Assembly: GCA_037190845.1 (NCBI GenBank)
Contig: JBBCJI010000023.1
Location: forward strand, 62,001-126,000
DNA length: 64,000 nt
Source: JBEBVQ01 sp037190845
Lineage (GTDB): Bacteria; Bacteroidota; Bacteroidia; Chitinophagales; Chitinophagaceae
Direction: 5' to 3'
A program made the translations under genes and the position numbers. The notes beneath the pieces are model-generated. The model made no database searches, was not told the origin of the DNA, and was given only the letters and a program-made list of their open reading frames with translations. Of the stretch, positions 17,331 to 24,302 are shown piece by piece. Each line of letters begins with the position of its first letter. Within the stretch, counting starts at the first letter, position 1.

Positions 17331-18046
17331 TGAGCTCATTTGAAAAACATGTGCATTTTCAAATTAACTCATTTTCAAATTTTCAAATTGACTTGATCAA
17401 CACGGTACTATACGACATGGACGGCCTGCTGCTTGATACAGAGCCGTTGTGGGGCGAAAGCATGTTGCGTATCGCCCGAAAACATGCCATACCCATTACA
17501 GCGCAGCAGTTTCGGGAAACTACCGGCCTTCGCATATATGAAGTCACGGATTACTGGGCATTGAAATACCCGTGGAAGGGCGCTGCCGCACACGATGTTG
17601 CAGATGAAATACTGGGCGATATTATTGCATCCGCAAAACAATACGGAAGTGTATTGCCCGGCGTGATGCAATCGCTGCATATATTCCGCGAGGAGGGCTT
17701 CCGGATCGGGCTGGCCTCATCCTCTCCTTCCCGGATGATCGAAGAGCTGATCACACATTTCGGACTCTCTTCCTATTTTGATATAATCACCTCTGCCGAT
17801 GCCGTAGCATTCGGGAAACCACATCCGGGCGTATTTCTGCACGCTGCGCAGCAACTGAACGTCTCCCCGCTCCAATGCCTTGTGCTCGAAGATTCCCTAA
17901 ACGGCGTAATTGCTGCCAAATCCGCCCGTATGAAGGTAATCGCCATACCCCATGCGCTACACTTTGACGATCCCCGTTTTTTGCTGGCAGATATGAAGCT
18001 ACGCAGCCTGGAATATCTGGATATGGAGGTTATATATTCTATTTAA
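17330..18046 (+). CDS. HAD-superfamily phosphatase (HxpB/YniC-like)
   Basis: Haloacid-dehalogenase family hydrolase, up to 238 residues. Motif I is YDMDGLLLDTEP with both catalytic aspartates; motif II is near ASSSPSRMIEEL; motif III Lys and motif IV follow in FGKPHPGVFLHAAQQL and CLVLEDSLNGVIAAKSA. The helical cap after motif I resembles hexitol- or 2-deoxyglucose-phosphate phosphatases. The first 21 residues (FEKHVHFQINSFSNFQ) are translated from an A/T-rich interspersed repeat and precede where the fold begins; a TTG at 17394 giving MINTVLYDMDG is an alternative start. Confidence 0.87.
   Translation: MSSFEKHVHFQINSFSNFQIDLINTVLYDMDGLLLDTEPLWGESMLRIARKHAIPITAQQFRETTGLRIYEVTDYWALKYPWKGAAAHDVADEILGDIIASAKQYGSVLPGVMQSLHIFREEGFRIGLASSSPSRMIEELITHFGLSSYFDIITSADAVAFGKPHPGVFLHAAQQLNVSPLQCLVLEDSLNGVIAAKSARMKVIAIPHALHFDDPRFLLADMKLRSLEYLDMEVIYSI
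17337..17392. repeat. TTTGAAAAT-type interspersed repeat within the HAD gene start
   Basis: Alternating TTTGAAAA and TTTTCAAATT units. Relatives are at 18042-18122, 23031-23119 and 30127-30206. Here it occupies the first codons of the HAD reading frame. Confidence 0.7.
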
Positions 18047-18122
18047 TTTGAAAATGAATCACCAATGCCGACAACAACGCAGATACTTTCAAATTGGCAC
18101 ATTTCCAAATTTTCAAATTAAT
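18042..18122. repeat. TTTGAAAAT-type interspersed repeat
   Basis: Outer units AATTTGAAAATG and TTTCAAATTAA in inverted orientation. It begins at the HAD stop codon and fills much of the 190-base gap before the sigma factor gene. Confidence 0.65.
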
Positions 18123-18236
18123 CTCTGCTGATTATTAGCTAAAAAGTCATTAATTTACACCTGTTCAAAATAGTTGCCCAACCATTGATGTGCTATAAGC
18201 AGTCTATATGGGTAACTAATTAGTCAATCATATTAC

Positions 18237-18812
18237 TTGTCTCTGTCATTGGCATATAGGGTATCCAGCCAAACCAGTGAGTTAGAGGAACTCATTCGTG
18301 GGTGCATTCGTAATGAACGGAGCGCGCAGGAGCAGCTATACCGGTTATTTTATCCGCGTATGATGGCAGTTGTGCGCAGGTATATTAACCAGGATGCTCA
18401 GGCAGAGGAGATATTGAACAATGGTTTTTTACGTGCTTTCCAGAAGGTCCGGCAATATACATTTCAGGGATCTTTTGAGGGATGGTTACGAAAGATTGTT
18501 TTTCATGCCATATCCGATTATGTGAAACAAAATGTCCGGTATACGGAACAGATCGTACTGGTTGAAAAAGATCAATATATACATAAAGACCATGCAGACA
18601 GGCTGTATTACAATCAATTGCTTGAGCTGGTACGCTCCTTGCCAGATGCAACGCGGGCTGTGTTTAATATGTATGTGATGGAAGGATTCTCTCATAAGGA
18701 GATCGGGAAACTGCTCGGCATCAGCGAAGGAACATCCAAGTGGCATTTATCGGAAGGGAGACGGATATTGAAAGAAAAAATTGAAAAACTCCAATTGCAT
18801 ATTAAAAGATAA
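18237..18812 (+). CDS. ECF-type RNA polymerase sigma factor
   Basis: Sigma-70 family factor of 191 residues. Region 2 reads QLYRLFYPRMMAVVRRYINQ, then AEEILNNGFLRAFQKV with a W..RIV helix. Region 4 is LPDATRAVFNMYVMEGFSHKEIGKLLGISEGTSKWHLS. No ATG is available; the start is TTG at 18237 or TTG at 18249. The next gene begins 12 bases later and encodes an unusual trans-envelope protein, the position usually held by an anti-sigma factor, so that protein may control this sigma. Confidence 0.92.
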   Translation: MSLSLAYRVSSQTSELEELIRGCIRNERSAQEQLYRLFYPRMMAVVRRYINQDAQAEEILNNGFLRAFQKVRQYTFQGSFEGWLRKIVFHAISDYVKQNVRYTEQIVLVEKDQYIHKDHADRLYYNQLLELVRSLPDATRAVFNMYVMEGFSHKEIGKLLGISEGTSKWHLSEGRRILKEKIEKLQLHIKR

Positions 18813-18824
18813 ACTTTATCCGGC

Positions 18825-20786
18825 ATGGATAGGAAGGATATGATTCATATAGACGACCTCGTACGCGGGCAGCTTTCCGGAAGGGAAGAGGACGAACGCC
18901 CCGGCGCCTGGTTGCATATGCGTGAGTTGCTGGATAAAAACATACCGGCAGGCACACCGGTTCCGTTCAACTGGCGGCGCTTCGGTGGTTATATGGCGCT
19001 ATTATCATTGCTTACTGTAATGGTAACAGGCGGTTATATGATCATGCAAAACCCATCCGGCCCGGGCAGCAGCTCTGCGGTGCCCGGCATAGCTTCATCA
19101 GATATGCCTGTATCTTCCCGGGCTAATAATACGCCCGAAACGGATGCAGAAATTCCCACCCATACAAATATCCGGGAGCAAGCGGCTAATACACAAAAAA
19201 ATAGTGACGGCAACAGCATAACGATAACTGCCGCTTCACTTCCAGCTACAGCACGGGTAACCGTTCCCGGTATGCAAGCAACAGCAACTGTAAATTCCGT
19301 CAGCACAAAACCTGTTGCAGCGGCCGGTCAGCAGTCCGGTAAAACCGGCATACCCGCTACAGGCACGGCTTCATCCGGAAACAACACAGACGGCTTACAC
19401 AAAGAAACGAATAAGCCTCACGCAGCATTATCATCCGGATCCGGAAGCAATACCCCTTCAACCCGCAGAGCAGTTCCGGACATAAACAATATCGCCACGC
19501 AGCACAATCCGGTTGCCGCAATGATACCGGTTCCGGAAAGTCTGCAAACTCGTGCCGTACAGCAACCTGCATCCCGTCAGGGACAACAGGCCACCGCAAT
19601 AGCCTCGCCATTGCGAACACAACGAAGCAATCCCATGCAGGAACAACAGGATATGACAACCACGAATCGTGTTGTAAACAGCGGAGACGGGTATAACACG
19701 CCATCGCGTATACCGGCAGCTACGGCAGGTGAATTACCCGGCAAACATAACGCCGGAAATTTTGTAACCCACTGGGACACAGTGGAAAAGATCAATCTTG
19801 TATACCGGACAGTGATTGACCCGATATCCCGCGCACGTACCCGTACTTTAGACACTGCTTCTGTAGAGCAGATGGTCGTTGAAAAACAAGTACCGGCATC
19901 GAGAACTTTTGCCACGGCGGAACGAAAAGCATCCAATTCCCTGCTTACACCACATTCCAATGCAATACTTCCTGCTGCCGGCATCCAACCGATAACGGGA
20001 CACACGGAAGAAACAGCAGTGCAGGCCAAACATTCGAAACAGCAACGGAAAGGGCGGTCGTTCCAGGATATGTTTATGGAAACCAGATATACCCTGTCGC
20101 AGGCACCTTTCTATCTCGGCATTACAGGGGGTATTAATGCCATGTCCAGCGGCGGGAAAATTTTGCCCGGCATACAATTGGGACTGAGTGGCGAACTGGA
20201 ACTAAACGAGCGCTGGAGTGTGTATACAGAGCTGAAATACATCAATCGTTTCAATAACGGCAAGACCATTGACAACCCGTATATTGACAAGGCTTACCTC
20301 ACTTCCGTGGGAGCCACTGAGACAAAGTATGCACGTGATTCGATCAATCATTATTTCAACTTTTCAACCATCGGCACAGGCAACCTGCCGATCACGGTCA
20401 AATACTCTGTGAACCGCTTGTTCTTACTGGCCGGTGTAGATATTGTCTATCATTTCAGCATGAATGCAGAAGAGGTAAGCACGATTGCCGCCACCGGCAT
20501 ACGTGAGACTACAATCCCTGCGGGACAGCAGTTACCCGCGTCATGGAATCAACCGGAAAACATGATGCAGCTAAACGACCTGGGGGCACGGCTTGGCATC
20601 GGATACCTGTTGGGTGCAGGCTATAAAGCCACACCGAACCTCCACCTGGATCTGCGCCTGACGCATACACTCTGGGACAATGCCGGTACCAACGGAGCAA
20701 AGAAGGTTTCAGGCCAATTGTTCAAAGTGCCCTCCCTGCAATTCTCACTGGGCTACCGGCTGGGCGGGACACGACGGACACCCTGA
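18825..20786 (+). CDS. Inner-membrane anchor, long linker and outer-membrane beta-barrel protein
   Basis: Protein of 653 residues with three parts. Residues 1-50 are soluble and charged (IHIDDLVRGQLSGREEDERPG). One hydrophobic helix follows at about 52-75. Then comes a long, low-complexity Thr/Ser/Ala/Pro/Gln linker at about 76-425. From about 428 (FYLGITGGIN) to the end, alternating aromatic strands and a terminal aromatic-rich strand (SLQFSLGYRLGG) look like an 8- to 10-strand outer-membrane barrel. There is no cleavable signal peptide. The start and position after an ECF sigma gene suggest an anti-sigma role joined to an envelope sensor. This is inference; I know of no named family. Confidence 0.75.
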   Translation: MDRKDMIHIDDLVRGQLSGREEDERPGAWLHMRELLDKNIPAGTPVPFNWRRFGGYMALLSLLTVMVTGGYMIMQNPSGPGSSSAVPGIASSDMPVSSRANNTPETDAEIPTHTNIREQAANTQKNSDGNSITITAASLPATARVTVPGMQATATVNSVSTKPVAAAGQQSGKTGIPATGTASSGNNTDGLHKETNKPHAALSSGSGSNTPSTRRAVPDINNIATQHNPVAAMIPVPESLQTRAVQQPASRQGQQATAIASPLRTQRSNPMQEQQDMTTTNRVVNSGDGYNTPSRIPAATAGELPGKHNAGNFVTHWDTVEKINLVYRTVIDPISRARTRTLDTASVEQMVVEKQVPASRTFATAERKASNSLLTPHSNAILPAAGIQPITGHTEETAVQAKHSKQQRKGRSFQDMFMETRYTLSQAPFYLGITGGINAMSSGGKILPGIQLGLSGELELNERWSVYTELKYINRFNNGKTIDNPYIDKAYLTSVGATETKYARDSINHYFNFSTIGTGNLPITVKYSVNRLFLLAGVDIVYHFSMNAEEVSTIAATGIRETTIPAGQQLPASWNQPENMMQLNDLGARLGIGYLLGAGYKATPNLHLDLRLTHTLWDNAGTNGAKKVSGQLFKVPSLQFSLGYRLGGTRRTP

Positions 20787-20810
20787 TTTTAAGAGATGGT
20801 GAGTGAGAAA

Positions 20811-20856
20811 TAAAATACAGCATATTTGGCGAATGAGCATTCTCCTGTATTTTTTC
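20811..20856 (+). terminator. Possible terminator after the barrel gene
   Basis: AAAATACAG (from about 20811) pairs with CTGTATTTT, enclosing an inner GAATG/CATTC hairpin and running into TTTTTT. The loop is large, so this is a tentative call. Confidence 0.4.
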
Positions 20857-20862
20857 AGAACT

Positions 20863-20903
20863 AACCGGACAATTGTCCGAATAAAACGGCCAATTGTCCG
20901 GTT
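20863..20903. terminator. Bidirectional terminator-like hairpin between convergent genes
   Basis: AACCGGACAATTG (20863-20875) pairs perfectly with CAATTGTCCGGTT (20891-20903). It lies between the + strand barrel gene and the - strand nuclease gene, touching the nuclease stop codon at 20902. CGGACAATTGTCCG is also a palindrome on its own, so a protein-binding role is possible. Confidence 0.55.
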
Positions 20904-21732
20904 ATTTAATTTGAAAATAAACAAATACAGGCAAATGGTCTGATAATTTCCGAGCAGCCATATTTGACCGGAACTGCCGGTGAAAAGGAATAACACCTGA
21001 CCGGATAATCCGGATCTTATCCCGGAGATAAAAAATATTATCATACTCCGATGCCAGACATTCTCCTCTGATGCACTCCTGTTTTAAAGTTGTCCTCTGA
21101 CCTGCCAGGACTGGCTGGTAACCCATTCGCTTCAACGGGTAAAAAACATTGTGTGACTGCGGACAATTAAAATCACCGGCAAAGATCATGTTGTGTCCGG
21201 GATATTTTTCCGGGAAAAATCTAAAGTATTTGATCTCTTGCTCCGGCTGTTTGCTTTTGGGCACTGCATGGAAATTTACAATCGTAAATATTCTACCCGA
21301 TTTAGCTTCGAGTGTTATCATGTAGGGTTCCCGTTGTATCGCTTCGGCATAAAACGAGTCTAAAAAAGCTCGTCCTTTCATCTTAAGGACAGACGATTTC
21401 CATAAAAACGCGTATCGTTCTTTACCCTGCTCTCCGGTGGTAGGACTACTTACTATGTACTTCCATTCCGTTCCAGCCCGGTTCAATACATCATGCAAAC
21501 GAACAACCGCCTGTACCCCACCTGGCCCCGGCACTACTTCCTGCAAAGCCACGACATCATAATCTTTCAGTATACCGGCAATAAATGCGATCATCGTGTC
21601 ATGCTTCGACTTACCGAGGTTCTGAAGATTCCAGGAACAAAAAGATATCGTCTGCTGTGCATAAGACAGGACAGCGCTGAGGGCAAACAATAACGTCAGC
21701 ACCAGCCGTGCGATACGTTGGATAAAAATCAT
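20902..21732 (-). CDS. Secreted endonuclease/exonuclease/phosphatase family protein
   Basis: Metal-dependent phosphoesterase of the DNase I-like fold, 276 residues with a signal peptide ending at SAVLSYAQ. Core motifs are SFCSWNLQNLG, VVALQEVV (metal-binding Glu), FAGDFNCPQ and LSDHLPVFVYF (catalytic His). It is exported, so it may degrade extracellular DNA or phosphoesters. Its ATG overlaps the TAA of the upstream metal-receptor gene (TAATG), implying coupled translation. The last four residues and stop coincide with an AATTTGAAA repeat fragment. Confidence 0.9.
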   Translation of the reverse strand: MIFIQRIARLVLTLLFALSAVLSYAQQTISFCSWNLQNLGKSKHDTMIAFIAGILKDYDVVALQEVVPGPGGVQAVVRLHDVLNRAGTEWKYIVSSPTTGEQGKERYAFLWKSSVLKMKGRAFLDSFYAEAIQREPYMITLEAKSGRIFTIVNFHAVPKSKQPEQEIKYFRFFPEKYPGHNMIFAGDFNCPQSHNVFYPLKRMGYQPVLAGQRTTLKQECIRGECLASEYDNIFYLRDKIRIIRSGVIPFHRQFRSNMAARKLSDHLPVFVYFQIK

Positions 21733-22520
21733 TACAGCGTTTTAATAAATTGCTGCAAATATACAGTGGCCTGTATCATCCGGCTACCGTACCAACTAAA
21801 CATCTCTCCATCTGCCAGGGCGACCGTAGCATCCGGCAGCAACGCCTGTAACTCATGGATATGCTTTTCCCGGAAAGGGTAAGGCTCGGACGAAAGCAGT
21901 ACAAGCTCCGGACAACGCGACATCAGCTCATCATTATTAATTTCCGGATAGCGGTCAAGATCGGTAAAAACATTTTGCCAGCCGATACGTTCCAGCATGT
22001 CGTGAATAAATGTATCCCCTCCCGCACACATCCAGGGATTACGCCATATAAAATAAGCTACTTTTTTCGGAACAACATCCCGTTGTAATGCGGCGAAACC
22101 TCCTTCTATCTGCTGTGTAATACGGGCAGCCTCCGTTTCTCTGTTCGTAATCGCCCCCACCTGCCGTATCATATGCAGCGCACTGGTTACCGTCTGTATA
22201 TCGCTCACCCATACCGGACAGTGCGGCATAAGCGATTCCACCTGCTCCTTTTGGTTTTCTTCCTTATTGGCGATGACCAGATCGGGACGTAATGCCCGGA
22301 TCTGATCCAGATGAATATTTTTCGTGCCGCCTATACGGGTTTTACTGCGAAACCAATACTCCGGGTGTACACAGAATTTAGTAATTCCGACGACCTGTTC
22401 TTCCAGCCCCAGATCAGCCAACAGTTCGGTTTGCGAAGGAACGAGGGAGACGATACGCTGCGGAGGCCAGGGGATATGCACCTTCCTGTCAGTCATATCG
22501 GTAAAAATCCGGATATCCAT
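21732..22520 (-). CDS. Helical-backbone metal receptor, BtuF/TroA-like
   Basis: Protein of 262 residues of the cobalamin/Fe3+-siderophore binding-protein fold: PQRIVSLVPSQTELLADLGL at the start of the first lobe, IRALRPDLVIANKEENQKEQ in the middle, and RIGWQNVFTDLDRYPEINNDEL in the second lobe. There is no signal peptide or lipobox, so it seems cytoplasmic or poorly exported, unlike transport BtuF. No ABC permease or ATPase is nearby. Substrate is uncertain. Confidence 0.85.
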   Translation of the reverse strand: MDIRIFTDMTDRKVHIPWPPQRIVSLVPSQTELLADLGLEEQVVGITKFCVHPEYWFRSKTRIGGTKNIHLDQIRALRPDLVIANKEENQKEQVESLMPHCPVWVSDIQTVTSALHMIRQVGAITNRETEAARITQQIEGGFAALQRDVVPKKVAYFIWRNPWMCAGGDTFIHDMLERIGWQNVFTDLDRYPEINNDELMSRCPELVLLSSEPYPFREKHIHELQALLPDATVALADGEMFSWYGSRMIQATVYLQQFIKTL

Positions 22521-22634
22521 ACGGTAAATGTACAGTGGTTATGGTTATCCTGGCTATGAAAGATCTCTTTCCCGGATATTGCAAGCGTAGATGCCCGCCC
22601 ATGTTACCCGACACTTTATCACGCAGGATAGTCC

Positions 22635-23021
22635 CTACCGTGCATCAAACCACACTTTATCACGATTGTCCCAATCTCCGTTATAATTGATCGTCAACTC
22701 CTCTCCCGGCTCAACAGCACGCACCGTCTTAATGGAAATCACCCAATTTTCATAATCCATGAAATACTCACAATTGGCCGTGTAAGAGTGATTATATACG
22801 GCGATATAGCCCAGCGCCATACAACACATATCCTGACCGTCAGGCATCCACTCAAAAATATAATTGTGTAAAATCGTCTGGTCCAGCAACACACGCTCAG
22901 CCGCAGTCATTACTACAACCGGAGCAGTTTCCAGCATTGTATCAGCGGGGATATCCGTACTTGTAAATATACCACGCCCTTTTCCGGGGCTATAATTTAT
23001 GTACAAACCAGGATGAACCAT
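22635..23021 (-). CDS. SET domain protein
   Basis: Small single-domain SET protein of 128 residues, the fold of protein-lysine methyltransferases. GKGRGIFTSTDIPADTML forms the N-terminal SET strand, NHSYTANCEYF is the NHS..N pseudoknot motif, and EELTINYNGD closes the domain. The frame is open 10 residues further upstream, but those codons come from an interspersed repeat and the ATG at 23021 (MVHPGLYINYS) starts the conserved fold. Bacterial single-domain SET proteins mostly lack a known substrate. Confidence 0.87.
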   Translation of the reverse strand: MVHPGLYINYSPGKGRGIFTSTDIPADTMLETAPVVVMTAAERVLLDQTILHNYIFEWMPDGQDMCCMALGYIAVYNHSYTANCEYFMDYENWVISIKTVRAVEPGEELTINYNGDWDNRDKVWFDAR

Positions 23022-23030
23022 TTTAATAAA

Positions 23031-23119
23031 ACAATTTGAAAATTTGAGCACTTGAAAATGCTCTTGTTATTATTGTAATAATTACATTCATTGACTCATT
23101 CTCAAATTTTCAAATAAAT
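23031..23119. repeat. TTTGAAAAT-type interspersed repeat
   Basis: Units AATTTGAAAATTTGAG and CTTGAAAATG facing TCTCAAATTTTCAAAT. It lies between the SET gene and the small membrane protein gene. Confidence 0.65.
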
Positions 23120-23126
23120 TAACTGA

Positions 23127-23357
23127 TTAATCAGAGCGTTTTTTCCCGGCTATCACCAGCACCACGCCGGTAATAGTAACCGCGACTCCTGCATAAACAG
23201 GCCAGTTAACCCGTTTTGTTTCTTTTTTATTGATCTCAAGCGGACCTATGTCTACGACATTTTCCGTTTTCTGGAAACTGAAGCCATTGATGATCATCAT
23301 GGCTATTCCAACTACAAGAAGTATAATTCCTAAAATACGCATAAGGGGAATTTTCAT
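23127..23357 (-). CDS. Small two-helix membrane protein
   Basis: Protein of 76 residues. Two hydrophobic helices (MRILGIILLVVGIAMMIING and VYAGVAVTITGVVLVIAG) flank a polar loop with DIGPLEINKKE, and the tail is basic. A second start at MRIL (23342) is equally possible. It resembles small conserved Bacteroidota membrane proteins of unknown role. It lies between a SET gene and superoxide dismutase on the same strand. Confidence 0.7.
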   Translation of the reverse strand: MKIPLMRILGIILLVVGIAMMIINGFSFQKTENVVDIGPLEINKKETKRVNWPVYAGVAVTITGVVLVIAGKKRSD

Positions 23358-23500
23358 AATTAACTTATAAAAATCGTGCCCCTATGCGTACTGAATATCA
23401 ATAAACAAATAAATTGGACGGCGTATTATTGGACAACAGCAAGGATTGCCGCTGCAACCATCATCCCATTCATACCACGTCATTCATTCCTCATCTCTGT

Positions 23501-24103
23501 TTACAGAGCTGCCTGGTATCTCTTCCCTACTTCTTCCCAGTTAATTACACTCCATACAGCAGCAAGATAGTCGGGACGCTTATTCTGATATTTCAGATAA
23601 TAAGCATGCTCCCACACGTCAATGCCGAGGATAGGTGTGCCTTTCACTTCCGCTACATCCATAAGCGGATTATCCTGATTGGGCGTAGAAGTAACTTCCA
23701 ACTTTCCATCTTTTACGATCAGCCAGGCCCAGCCGCTGCCAAAACGTGTAGCACCGGCATTATTCACCTTTTCTTTCAATGCATCCAGGGAGCCGAATGT
23801 CTCATTAATCGCTTTAGCAAGATCGCCGGACGGTTGTCCGCCATCAGGCGACAGTATGGTCCAAAACAGGCTGTGGTTAAAATGACCACCACCATTGTTA
23901 CGTACCGCAGCAGGGTATTTGGATATATCTGCCATCAGATCTTCCAGGGATTTACCCTCACTATCAGTGCCGGCAAGCGCTTTGTTCAGGTTATCTACAT
24001 AAGCCTGATGGTGCTTCCCATGATGGATCTGCATGGTTTGCGCATCAATATGCGGCTCAAGCGCACCGAAGTCATACGGTAATGCAGGAAGTGAATGTGC
24101 CAT
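23501..24103 (-). CDS. sodB: Superoxide dismutase, Fe/Mn type
   Basis: Converts superoxide to peroxide and oxygen. The 200 residues match the family throughout: LPYDFGALEPHIDAQTMQIHHGKHHQAYV with the first metal His, GGHFNHSLFW with the second, RFGSGWAWLIV, and DVWEHAYYLKYQNKRPDYL with the metal Asp and His. Whether it uses Fe or Mn cannot be settled by eye, so the symbol is tentative. It has its own strong promoter at 24132-24162. Confidence 0.95.
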   Translation of the reverse strand: MAHSLPALPYDFGALEPHIDAQTMQIHHGKHHQAYVDNLNKALAGTDSEGKSLEDLMADISKYPAAVRNNGGGHFNHSLFWTILSPDGGQPSGDLAKAINETFGSLDALKEKVNNAGATRFGSGWAWLIVKDGKLEVTSTPNQDNPLMDVAEVKGTPILGIDVWEHAYYLKYQNKRPDYLAAVWSVINWEEVGKRYQAAL

Positions 24104-24131
24104 AATTAAAATGTTTTTTGGTTAAGGACCC

Positions 24132-24162
24132 CAAAGGTAACAGGACAGAGACGATTCCCAAA
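24132..24162 (-). promoter_or_regulatory. Promoter of superoxide dismutase
   Basis: Read on the - strand: TTTG (24162-24159), exactly 19 bases, then TACCTTTG (24139-24132). This is a full match to the Bacteroidota -33/-7 pattern, 28 bases before the start codon. Confidence 0.8.
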
Positions 24163-24267
24163 ATCGAAAGCAGTTATCCGTCTATCAGCCCGTAACATTT
24201 GCCGGTGCAACCCCCTCATTCCATTTTATTTAACGTTCCCGATAAAACCCGGACATAGTTATCTGCG

Positions 24268-24275
24268 TATATTTG
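24268..24275 (+). promoter_or_regulatory. -7 element of the RND pump operon
   Basis: TATATTTG, a full match to TAnnTTTG, 27 bases before the pump ATG. No clear -33 element was found. Confidence 0.45.
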
Positions 24276-24302
24276 GCCCTGATTTAAGCAGAAAGCTACC
24301 GC

